This document shows, piece by piece, positions 11,918 to 20,684 of a stretch of DNA of 64,000 nt (its first letter is position 1; each line of letters opens with the position of its first letter). Under the pieces are notes generated by a model. That model was given only the letters and a program-made list of their open reading frames with translations. It searched no databases and was not told where the DNA came from. Source of the stretch: Diacronema lutheri (Eukaryota; Haptophyta; Pavlovophyceae; Pavlovales; Pavlovaceae); NCBI GenBank assembly GCA_019448385.1, contig JAGTXO010000042.1, positions 62,001 to 126,000 of the forward strand. Reading direction: 5' to 3'. Both the position numbers and the translations under genes were made by a program.

Positions 11918-13341
11918 CGGCCGCCGGAGACGAGGACGCACTCACCGCTGTTGGCAATGCGCGCGTCACGGAGACAACTTGGCGGGCCTCGCACGCAGCT
12001 GGGCCGATCGCCGCCGTAGAGATGTCTGCAGCCGTCTCCGCGATGCCGATCGTCGCATCTGTTGGCACCGCTGCCATCTGCCGCACCCGCGGCCAGGCTG
12101 CCGGCAAGGTCGGCGCGTCGGGCTCCGAGCTCGGCCACGCAGGCGATGCGGCCGACGGCGGTGACGCTGAGCCCAGCGCCGGGTCCAACGGCTCCACGTC
12201 CAGCCGGCTGTGAACGAGCATGCTCGCACCACTTGCCCACGCCAGCGCGTCGGACTCAGGCACGTTGTAGATCTGCGCGGGCAACGCGCGTGCGTGCGGC
12301 AGGCGCGCGCGCGAGCTTTCAGGCCACGCGCGCGTGCCGCGCGGGAGGACGGGGCGGTCGCGGCTGCGCTCGACCGCCGGTCGCGGCACCGAGCGACCGT
12401 GCGCGCCGCCGCACGTTGTAGTCGTCGCACGGAAACCAAGCCTCGTTGCGGAGCACGATGGCGACAAGGTGCCCGCTCATCGGCCCCTCGCCCACGTGCA
12501 CCACGCCGGCGACGGGGAGGTGGTCGCGCCCGCCGAGCAGCAGCCGCGGCGCGCACACGAGCGCGCGGTTGTTCTTGCACTGCGAGCCATTGCCGCGCGT
12601 CGTGCGCGGCGCCTCGACAGCAATGCTGGCTGGCGTGAGCACGCCCGAGTGGCCCGCGTTCGTGTGGCGATCCCGCGGCGGCCCAGCGGCGCCCCCCAGA
12701 GCGTGTGCAAGCGCGCGCGCCGCATCGCCGCCGACGCTGACGAGTACGGCGATGCCCTCGCCGGCCTCTGAAGGCACGGCGATCTGCTCGAGCACTGGCC
12801 CGACGCGTGTGTCGGCTTCAAAGGCCGCAGCGAGCCCGGGCACTCGGCCGAGCAGCAACCGGAAGAACTCAGCGGCATCCTGCGGCGTCCTTCGCGCGCC
12901 ACGGCCCGAGATGACGTCGATGACGGACACAAGACACAGCCGTGTCGGCGCCCTGGTGTCCTCGATCAGCGTGCCAAAGTCCCGAAAACGCGCCCTCTCG
13001 ACGCTGTTGGCACGGCGCGAAGCGGAGCGAAGCATCGCACGGAGCATGTTCAGGGCGAAGAGCGATTGCATAAGGACGGTCGTGTAGCACGCGCTGCCCT
13101 CGTTTTTCGCGCCTGCGCCGCGCCGCGCAGCGCCGGGTGTGCGGGGTGCGCACGCACGGTTTGCGGCGGGATGGAGGGAGGCTGGCTGGGCGCGCGCCGA
13201 GCCCGGCAAGCCGTGCAGGCGCTCACCACGCGGCACGCCGGGCACTCTCACCGGCCACATCGGGCCGTCAAACGCGTCTTCCACAGGCTGCCGACCGACG
13301 ACGTAAAACTTGCTCAAGGCGCCGCGCCGTGCACGCGCCAT
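11664..13341 (-). CDS. Ubiquitin-specific-protease (C19)-like peptidase
   Basis: Four exons restore a 415-residue protein in phase: 13341-13227, 13112-12415, 12272-11946 and 11771-11664. The Cys box is KNEGSACYTTVLMQSL (Cys47); DAAEFFRLLL follows as in USPs; the His box is VHVGEGPMSGHLVAIV (His about 252) and leads into WFPCDDYN. The intron at 12414-12273 separates this from the C-terminal strand ASGASMLVHSRL, the position where USPs have a YMLFY-like strand. The third intron (11945-11772) starts GTGAGT and contains a (CA)n run plus a C26 tract on the sense strand. USPs remove ubiquitin from substrates. The domain is compact, with no recognisable zinc-finger insert. The start is uncertain: the frame stays open to 13,731 but becomes Arg-rich. 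Confidence 0.6.
11868..11912. repeat. (GT)n followed by G26, inside an intron of the USP-like gene
   Basis: Alternating GT runs into 26 G on the plus strand. On the gene's own strand this reads C26 then (AC)n, then a pyrimidine-rich stretch ahead of the acceptor at 11,772. Confidence 0.85.
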
Positions 13342-14240
13342 GCGCGCGCTGTTGCGGGCTGCGCAGCAGGGACGACGGGGGAATTGGCGAGCGAGGGTTG
13401 GGCGCAGATCAGCATGGTGGCGCGGCAAGACGAGCGCGCGCCGGGCGCCTGGCGCGGAGGCGCCCCGCGCGAGGACGCGAGCCGCTTCTCGCACCGGACG
13501 GGCGCCCACGCGCAAGCCGGCTTTCGAGGGCTGGTGGATGGTGGCAGATGCCGAAACGGACACATGGAATGATGCGTCGGCGGCGCGAGCGCGGGACGAT
13601 CTTGCCCGGGCAATTTTGCGCACGCTGCCAGCGCGCGTATGCGTGCGCATGCAGCGGGCGGCGCGCACGTTGCGCGTGACGGGGCGCCGAGCGGCACACC
13701 GGCGGGGACGCGCTCGCCGCTGCCGTGGCATCGTACGCTGCCTGCGTGCTGGCCCGCACGCACGTTGCCGGCGCGAGGGGACGGCGAGTGCGCCTCGGCC
13801 GAACAGGCGCGAACGTTACGCCCGAGCGCGTGGCCGGGCCCCGCCGACTGCACGCAGCGCCGGCCCAGGCGCGCATCCGCCCGACGCGGATTTGGACGAC
13901 GCATCGACCGGCACGCCGAGCGTCTGCGCCCGCCTCGCGGCCGGTCGCGCCGGCCCCTCTTCGGCCCGAGGCCGCACGTCCGCCGCGCGCCGCTTTGGCG
14001 CGCGGCGCGGCGCTCCCGGAACGCGCATGGCACACGCGCGGTGCGCGGGCACGCCCGCAACGCGCCATTCCAGCGCGAGCAGTTCGGCAAGCTTGCAGCG
14101 CGCGAGCAGCCGGGCATGTGCCGCGGAAACACAGTTCGCTGTGTGCGCCGGCCGCGACGACACGGCGTAGCGGCGCGAGGCTGGCCGCCGGGGCCACGGG
14201 CGTACTGCCGTGGCGCGACGCCATGGTATGAGCATTAAAT
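13342..14240. other. No supportable gene
   Basis: Open frames on both strands are Arg/Ala-rich and lack domain-like segments. A 5' exon of the USP-like gene could lie here, but I cannot place one. Confidence 0.4.
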
Positions 14241-14245
14241 TCATC

Positions 14246-14272
14246 GGGGGGTGGGGTGGGGGGGGGGGGGGG
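14246..14272 (+). repeat. G-rich tract ending in G15
   Basis: G6-T-G4-T runs into an unbroken G run. This is the fifth homopolymer of the 9.4-14.3 kb cluster and has the orientation of the 11.9 kb tract, opposite to the three C tracts to its left. Confidence 0.8.
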
Positions 14273-14859
14273 CGCGTTGTGCGCACTTGGCGCGCGAGTA
14301 GTGCGAGTGGCGGGCGAGCCTCGTCGCCCACGGAGCCCGCCCCCGGCTCGGCGGCGCGCCGCCTGCTCGCCGGGTCGCGCACCGCCGTCGCCGCCGCTGC
14401 GCACTTGCCCAGCTTGCCGGCAGGCGGCAGGCGGCGGCGACGGCGGCGGCGGCGGCTGCGGCTGCGGCGCGAGCGCGACGCCGGGCGGCGGCAGCGCCGA
14501 CGGCACGCGCGCAGCGGCGACCCACGCGGCGGCGGGCAGCGCGCCAGCGTGAGGCCCCTGCGCGCCGGCCGCATTGGCGCCGCCCTGCGCGCCCTAGAAG
14601 GGCGCGCAGGTACGCGGGCCGGTCGCGCGGCGCGCGGTGCTGGCGAGCACCCGACGGCTGCGCGTCGGCGCGAGCGGCGCGGCGGGCGTCGCGCCGGCGG
14701 GTGCTGGCCAGCACCGCGCGCCGGCGGCGCGCCCGCCGCCAGCGCGCCGCCCGCCGCCGGCGCCGCGCGCGCCGTCCGCGCCCGCCGCCACCGCGCGCCG
14801 CCGCCGCGCATTCGCGCGCGGCGGCGACGGCGGCCGCGGCGAGCGCCGCCGCCGCCGCC

Positions 14860-17241
14860 TCGCCACCGCTGACCGCGCGGAGCACCTCTTTGAAGACGAC
14901 GCTGCGCGTCACGAGGTCCGGGCCGAGCGCAAAGCGGACGCGCGACGTGTGCCCGACGCGCGAAGCGGCCACGTGGAGCTGGCCGTGCGTGAAGCACGGC
15001 TCGGCGAGCCACACGCCCGCGCACCCGAGCGCTTGCCCCTGCGCCTCGTTACGCCGGCCGCACCGGGGAACTGGCGGCGCATCCGCACAAGCGCGAACGT
15101 GCCGTCGTCGGGCGAGTGGTGGTCGACACGCGCGACGAGCACGGTGCTGTCGCGCCCGGCGGCCGCGCCGGGGCGTGCGCACTCGAGCAGCCGGCCGCCG
15201 GCGCGCATGCCGCGCACGATCAGCCGCGTGCCGCCGCACAGCCCCTCGCCGGGCGAGAGGTTGCGCGGCAGCATCACCACCATCCCGGGCTTCAGGTCGA
15301 GGACGCGGTGCGGCATCTGCGCGTGCTCGAGCGAGTCGAGGAATTCGACCGACGCCCGCGCAATCTGCTTGCCCGCCCCGTCGTCGCGCCAGCTCGTCCG
15401 CCGACGCGCACCTCGCCGCCGCGCCCGGGAAGCGGCCGATCGCCAGCCAGTTGATCCGCGCCACGTCCGTCTGCTTGGCGCAGAGCACCGCGCGGTCGCA
15501 CAGCGAGCCGTCGTCGGTCCAACACGTCGCGCCGTGGACAAAGTCGTCACGAGCTCCGTCGGGTAGGCCGAGCCCACGCGGATGGGGACGCCGCCGACGG
15601 CCTCGGGCAGCTGCACGGGATCGAGCGGGAATGCGCCGGGCATGGCCCCGGCCGCCGGCACCGCCGCGGGAACGGCGCCGTCGCCGGGGCTGCGCAGCAG
15701 CTCCGCCCACTCGCCCGCGCCGAGCGCGTCGCCCGTGTCGCGCGCCGCGCTCGAGGCGCGAACGTTCTCGACCAAGGCGTGCTGCCGATCGTGCTGCCAC
15801 GGCGCCGAGTACTTGAGGCAGGAGCGCACGATCTGCGCGCGCGAGCCGCGCCGCACCACCGGCAAGCACTGGCGAAAGTCGCCGGCGAGCAGCAGCGTCT
15901 CGCCGCCGAAGCGCTCGTCGACGCCCGTCACGTCGCGCAAACACCGATCAGGCGAGTCGAGGTGGCACCGCGTCTGCATCGGCGCCTCGTCCCACACGAC
16001 CAGCCGCCGCGGCGGCCAGGGAGCGCCCGCGCTCGGAGCGCGGCACGCCATTGAACGGCTTGCCCGTCGGAGTCGGCACCGCCGGGCACCTTGAAGGTCA
16101 AGTGGAAGGTGCGGCCGTCGGGCAGCAGCGTGGCGGCGACGCCCGAGGACGCGCCCACGACGACCGCGTGCCCATCCGCGCGCACGGCGGCGATAATGGC
16201 GCGCTCGACGAACGTCTTGCCCGTTCCGCCCGGCGCGTCGCAAAGATGCAGCCGGTTGCCCACGCCGCGCAGCGCCGATTTGACGACCGCGCCGTGGAGC
16301 GCGCACTGCTGGCCGCCCTCGGCCATCGCCGCGCGCGCCGCCGCCGCGCTCGCAGCCCGCTCGGCGCGATGGTAGCCCTGCGCGCGCGCGAGCTCGCGCC
16401 CGCCCGGCCCGGCCGGCGCGCGCGCCGTGCGCAGACCGGCCACCGCCGCGAGCGCCGCCGCGCGCTCGCGCTCGTCGGGCACGTACAGCCCCGTGGAGTC
16501 GAACGTGTCGGCCCAGGCGGGCACGCCGTACGAGGCGAAGGCGTCCGAGCCGGGCTGCGGCCGCTGCTCGGCGCGCTTCAGGAGCATGACCCCGCACACG
16601 TTCCACTTGGTGCCAAACATCGAGCCCGTGAGCCCCGTGTAGACGCGGTCGAGCTGCGTGGCGATGGCGCAGACGTCCTCGTGCCGGATCTCGTCGACCG
16701 GTTCGCGCCGCGCGTCGACGAGCGGCACGACGCGCTCGGAGCCCGCCCACGTGAACGTGCGCGTCGACATGTTCAGCCGCGTGTGCGCGAGCGTGTCGTC
16801 CTCGTACTTGGGCTTGACGGCGGGCGAGAGCTTGCCGCGCACCTCCTCCTTCGAGAGGCCGCGCGTGTTGAGCAGCTCCTTCTGGCGCGCGTGCACCGTC
16901 TCGACGCGCTGATCGTCGATGGCGCGCAGGGCGCCAAAGTAGGCGTCCATCTGCGCGAGCGGCGCGCCTTCAATCGGCAGCTCCTTGTCGGTCACGCCGG
17001 CCGTGTACGCCGCCTTGTCGACGTCCGTCGGCCCGTACATGGTGCCAAAGTTGCCGTCGCCCGTGAGCTCGGGCCAGTCGACGACGCAGGGCGGCGAGAC
17101 GAAGGCGAGCGCGCGGCGCGACGGCCCGTAGCTCAGCTTGTCGACCGTGCGCGCCTGCTCGCTCGGCTTGACCGGCCGCGTGCTCACGATCTCGCAGTTG
17201 ACGAGCGCCGCGTCGAAGGCGCGCAGGTCGATGGCGGCCAT
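14860..17241 (-). pseudogene. Decayed PIF1-family helicase gene of mobile or virus-like origin
   Basis: From an ATG at 17241 about 270 residues of unrecognised N-terminal domain lead to a superfamily-1 PIF1 helicase core. Visible motifs are Walker A (DAPGGTGKTF), GRTFHLTFKVP, Walker B (LVVWDEAPM), LLAGDFRQCLPVV, a GEGLCGGTRLIV segment, and a C-terminal QGQALGC...FTHGQLHVAASRV motif. The motifs come in family order, but the reading frame is broken about four times, so the copy looks dead. Every motif can still be read, so decay is moderate. PIF1 cores of this kind are carried by Helitrons and by virus-like elements of algae; no HUH/Rep motif is visible in the N-terminal part, and no capsid gene is seen nearby. 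Confidence 0.65.
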
Positions 17242-17716
17242 GGTCGTTGTGCGCGGGAGATCACGCTGCAGGCGGCTCCACAGTAGGTTCGAGAAAAAAA
17301 AAAGCTGGGCCAACGGTCAGTCGAGCGCCACAAGCAATCCTCGGGAGCCGGTGGCCCAACCCAACCCAACGATCTTCGTCGCCACCCTTCGCGCGTTTTC
17401 CGTTCGCGCCCAAGCAGACAATGAGACCACAATCTCGGTGCTGCTCGGCGCGATGATGGGCCTCAGCGGCTCGGTGGCGATCGTGCTCTACGTGCGCGCG
17501 CGACGTCGCGAGGTGCAGCACGGGCGCGTGGCGACGCCGCGCATCATCCAGCGCCAGCTCGAGCTGCAGCTGCCGTGGGGCCGGCCGGACGAGGCATCCG
17601 TCGCCTCGCGTGCCGAAACGCCGGGCGTCGAGGCCGCGTCGCGCTCGGTGCGCGACGCGGCGCCCGAGCCGGACCCGGACGAGGGCTACGTGCGCGTGGC
17701 GAGCGCGGCGTTCTGA
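17231..17716 (+). CDS. Small single-pass membrane protein, unknown
   Basis: The part from about 17,350 to the stop reads like genuine protein: PNPTIFVATLRAF, then one hydrophobic helix (TISVLLGAMMGLSGSVAIVL) followed by a basic RARRR stop-transfer, a Gln/Leu-rich segment, and an acidic tail (EPDPDEGYVRVASAAF). The first ATG in frame (17231) overlaps the start of the helicase fossil on the other strand, and residues before 17,350 look non-coding, so the true 5' exon or start is uncertain. I do not recognise a family. Confidence 0.4.
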   Translation: MAAMVVVRGRSRCRRLHSRFEKKKSWANGQSSATSNPREPVAQPNPTIFVATLRAFSVRAQADNETTISVLLGAMMGLSGSVAIVLYVRARRREVQHGRVATPRIIQRQLELQLPWGRPDEASVASRAETPGVEAASRSVRDAAPEPDPDEGYVRVASAAF

Positions 17717-17798
17717 GGCGCGCACGACGTCGCCCAGCCAGAGCAGCCCGGGGCGGGGCGAGTCCGGCTGCGCGGAGGTCCGGCTCGAGCGGGCGGGC

Positions 17799-18146
17799 GC
17801 CATGCTCTGAGGCGCCGCCGCTTTCTAAAAGGGTGTAGGGTGTAGGGTGTAGGATGCAAAACAAGCCCTCCGCACATTTGGGCCCGACGTCATTCCTTCT
17901 TCGAAGCCGTGACGTTACTCACATACGAGTACTTTTACTTAGTGTAGGATGTATCTATTCTCTAAGTATTTGCATAGTGTAGGGTGTAGGATAAGTACGG
18001 TTACGAAAGTCCTACAGGGAGTGAAGGAATGACGCTGTGACGAAAGGAGGAATGACGTCGGGCCCAGATGTGGGGAGGGCTTGTTTTGCATCCTACACCC
18101 TACACCCTACACCCTTTTGAAAAGCGGCGGCGCCTCAGAGCATGGC
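17799..18146 (+). mobile_element. MITE-like element, copy A
   Basis: Terminal inverted repeats of about 80 bp start gccatgctctgaggcgcc, pass through an A-rich joint, three GGGTGTA units, ATGCAAAACAAGCCCTCC and GGGCCCGACGTCATTCC. The internal ~150 bp is AT-richer than the surroundings and carries more TGTAGGRTGTA copies. No coding capacity. Confidence 0.7.
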
Positions 18147-18349
18147 GGCTCGACAGCATGGCGCCTATACAGCATGGCGTCGTCCAGCGTCACGCCGCGT
18201 CGTGGTCCTGCCGCTCCTCCGTGGCGCACGGATGGCGCTCCTCCGTGACGCAGCCGAACGACGTCGCGGCGTCACGGCCCGGGCGCAGTCGCCATCCTGG
18301 ACGCCACGCTGGACGACGCCATGCTGTCGAGGCGCCATGCTGTCGAGCC

Positions 18350-18683
18350 GCCATGCTCCGAGGCGCCGCCGCTTTCTAAAAGGGTGTAGGGTGTAGGGTG
18401 TAGGATGCAAAACAAGCCCTCCCCACATTTGGGCCCGACGTCATTCCTTCTTTCGTCACAGCGTCATTCCTTCTCCCCCCTATGGGACTTTCATAACCGT
18501 ACTTATCCTACACCCTACACTATGCAAATACCTAGAGAATAGATACATCCTACACTAAGTAAAGGTACTCGTATGTGAGTAACGTCACGGCTTCGAAGAA
18601 GGAATGACGTCGGGCCCAAATGTGGGGAGGGCTTGTTTTGCATCCTACACCCTACACCCTACACCCTTTTAGAAAGCGGCGCC
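18350..18683 (-). mobile_element. MITE-like element, copy B, inverted relative to copy A
   Basis: Read on the minus strand its interior matches copy A almost base for base (shared ACTCACATACGAGTAC and GATGTATCTATTCTCTA blocks) with a handful of substitutions and one short variable block. It ends in the same long inverted repeats. Low divergence between the copies suggests a recent origin. Confidence 0.7.
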
Positions 18684-19098
18684 GAAGGTGGGAGGATGCC
18701 ACCCGTATGCGCGCGTTTGAACGTGCGCGGACGGCCGTTGGCTTCGCGCCCTTTCGCCCACGGTTTGCGCGCCAACGGACCAGTCCTCCGCGGGCGCCGC
18801 GCATCGTCTCAGGGGCGGTCGGTGTGGTACGCCGCGCGCATCGTCAGCGCCGCGGCGTCGAGCTCGGCGAGCGAGGGCGCGTACGTGACGCCGCTCAGCA
18901 CCTCGTCCGCGCCCGCCCTCGTCGCGCTCGCCGCCTCCGCAGTGCGCGCAGGCGGCTTCGTGACGGCACGCGAGGCCACGCCGCGCGCCGCAGGTGCCTT
19001 CGCGCGCTGCATCGTCTGTCTGCCGGTCCGACGCGCTCTGCTCTGAACGAACGGACGGCACGCCCGACGAGATCTCGTCGCGTGCACGCTCGCACAGC

Positions 19099-19931
19099 AT
19101 GTACCCCCAGAACGTCTCCGAGCTGCTGCCCGACGAGATCTTCGGCGACGAGCTGCTCGTCGACCGGCACTACCGCGTGCGCATCCTTCAGCGCGTCGCC
19201 CGCCGCCGCGATGCGGCCGAGGCCAACTTTTGGCTCGACGGCGGGCCCGCCGACTCGGTCGTCGGCGCGTGCATGTGCGGCCGAATCTACGCGCTCAAGT
19301 GCATGGGCCGGCTCGTCCGCGGCGCCCGGATCCTCGCGCTGCTGCGCAAAAATGTGGCGCTCGCCACGTGCCGCGCACACCTCATGGGCCACATGCTCCA
19401 GCGCATCGTCGGCGACAGCGGCGTCGCGCGGCTGCTGCAGCTGGTTGCAGCTCGTTCGCGAGGATCACGACACGCTCAACGCCGAGCACCAGGCCTTGGA
19501 AGCACAGCATGACACCGGCCAAGTCATGCGACGGCATGTGCGCGCGCGCCGACGCGCTCTCCAAGGACCTCGCACGGGCGCACGAGCACGCTCACAAGCT
19601 CGATGGCTATCTGGTGTGGTGCAGCGAGCGCCTCGGTGAGAGTGACTCTTTCAACGGAGCGCTCGAGAACCTGAACACGCGGTGCAGCATGAGATGTGCT
19701 GGCTCCACGCCGAGATGTCGTCGCTCGTTGCGAGTTCGCCCGAGGCTTACGCGAACGACAGCGAGGCCACCGACTTCAAGGACCACGGCGTGTGCGTCGA
19801 GTTCGATGTCTTCAACCGCGACGGGGTCGAGGGCGCGCCCGTGCCCGCGACCGCGCCCACGAAGGCAGAGCCGGGCATCGAGTCCGAGTGCATCGCGCCC
19901 GCACAGGCAGAGCCGGGCAGCGAGTCCGAAG

Positions 19932-19964
<33 letters not shown>

Positions 19965-19990
19965 GGCAGAGCCGCGCACCGAGCCCAAGT
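19099..19990 (+). pseudogene. Unrecognised gene surviving in pieces (coiled-coil protein)
   Basis: From an ATG at 19099 about 110 residues read as ordinary protein (MYPQNVSELLPDEIFGDELL..., with AEANFWLDGG and ACMCGRIYALKCMGRL). Good-quality protein then continues in other frames: a helical stretch rich in His/Glu, a segment ending ERLGESDSFNGALENLNT, and an acidic tail with repeated PAxAEPGxESE. The changes of frame are not matched by convincing introns, so the gene looks broken two or three times. I do not recognise the family and cannot say whether it is a host gene or part of a mobile element. Confidence 0.4.
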
Positions 19991-20647
19991 GAGCCAACGT
20001 GCCGCCGAACTCGCCCAAGCTCTCGTCGGTCGACAGTCAGGCCACCGAGTACAAGACCTCCTACGCGAACTCACGTGCTCGCCACCTGCAACGCCTCGAG
20101 TTTACGCACGCGTTCGAGTCTGTGCAGGCCGAGGTCGCTTAGCCAAAGCGCGCCAAGGTTCCGGCCACCGGCGCATCCAGCACGGCGGTGCGCAACACCC
20201 GCAGCTCGGCCAACGGCAAGTAGCGCGCCGGCGCAGCGCACGGTATGCCGCGGCGAGCTCAGTCGCGAAGAGTGTCCGACTGGCCGCGCCCTCCACGGGG
20301 TGCACGCGCACTCGGCGCGGTCCGGTCAGTCAGGGGGCCTCAGCTTGCGCGATGCCAGTTGCGAGCCCCCCCGGAATCCGCCATTCTATTCTACTAGGCG
20401 TAAATCACCCAAGCCCTTCCGGTCGCCCGCATTCCGGGGTCGGACCCTCCGTCGGCCCGGCTCGGGCCCTCCGTCCGCCGCGCCCGCTCGACCCCGAATT
20501 CTACTCCAAATCGGCCGGTCAGGAGGGTGTCTCGGTCCTAGGCTCGTCATAAGCCTCGCCCCGACCCCTCGAGCGCCGTACTCTCAGCCTTACACTGGCC
20601 GGACCAGCCCGGACCGCGCCGTATATAGACGAGTAAAAAAACAAAAC
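19991..20647. other. Intergenic, no gene seen
   Basis: Composition becomes more mixed toward 20,600 and includes a TATATA stretch at about 20,620. It probably holds the 3' flank of the dynein gene. Confidence 0.4.
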
Positions 20648-20653
20648 TTTATT
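20648..20653 (-). terminator. AATAAA polyadenylation signal of the dynein gene
   Basis: On the minus strand AATAAA lies 31 bases past the dynein stop codon (20685-20687) and is followed by a T-rich stretch. Confidence 0.6.
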
Positions 20654-20684
20654 AGGCGTGACTTCCGAGTATTGAGTGCAGGAT

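Larger units (their letters stand above)
17799..18683. repeat. ~885-bp palindrome built from two inverted MITE-like copies
   Basis: Copies A and B face each other across a ~200-bp spacer (18147-18349). The outer parts of the spacer are themselves inverted: agcatggcggctcgacagc at 18,139 pairs with gctgtcgagccgccatgct near 18,340. The whole block can therefore fold as a nested cruciform with an unpaired centre of roughly 100 bp. Confidence 0.7.

Noticed and set aside
14860-17241. Helitron call for the helicase
   Set aside because: No HUH/Rep signature in the N-terminal part and no CTRR-hairpin end seen; PIF1 alone does not decide between families.
18068-18428. Short frames starting MWGGLVLHPTPYTLHPF repeated on both strands
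   Set aside because: They are translations of the MITE terminal repeats, not genes.
17830-18680. Interstitial telomere
   Set aside because: GGGTGTA is not the usual TTAGGG-type repeat, and copies occur in threes only at element ends, in inverted pairs.
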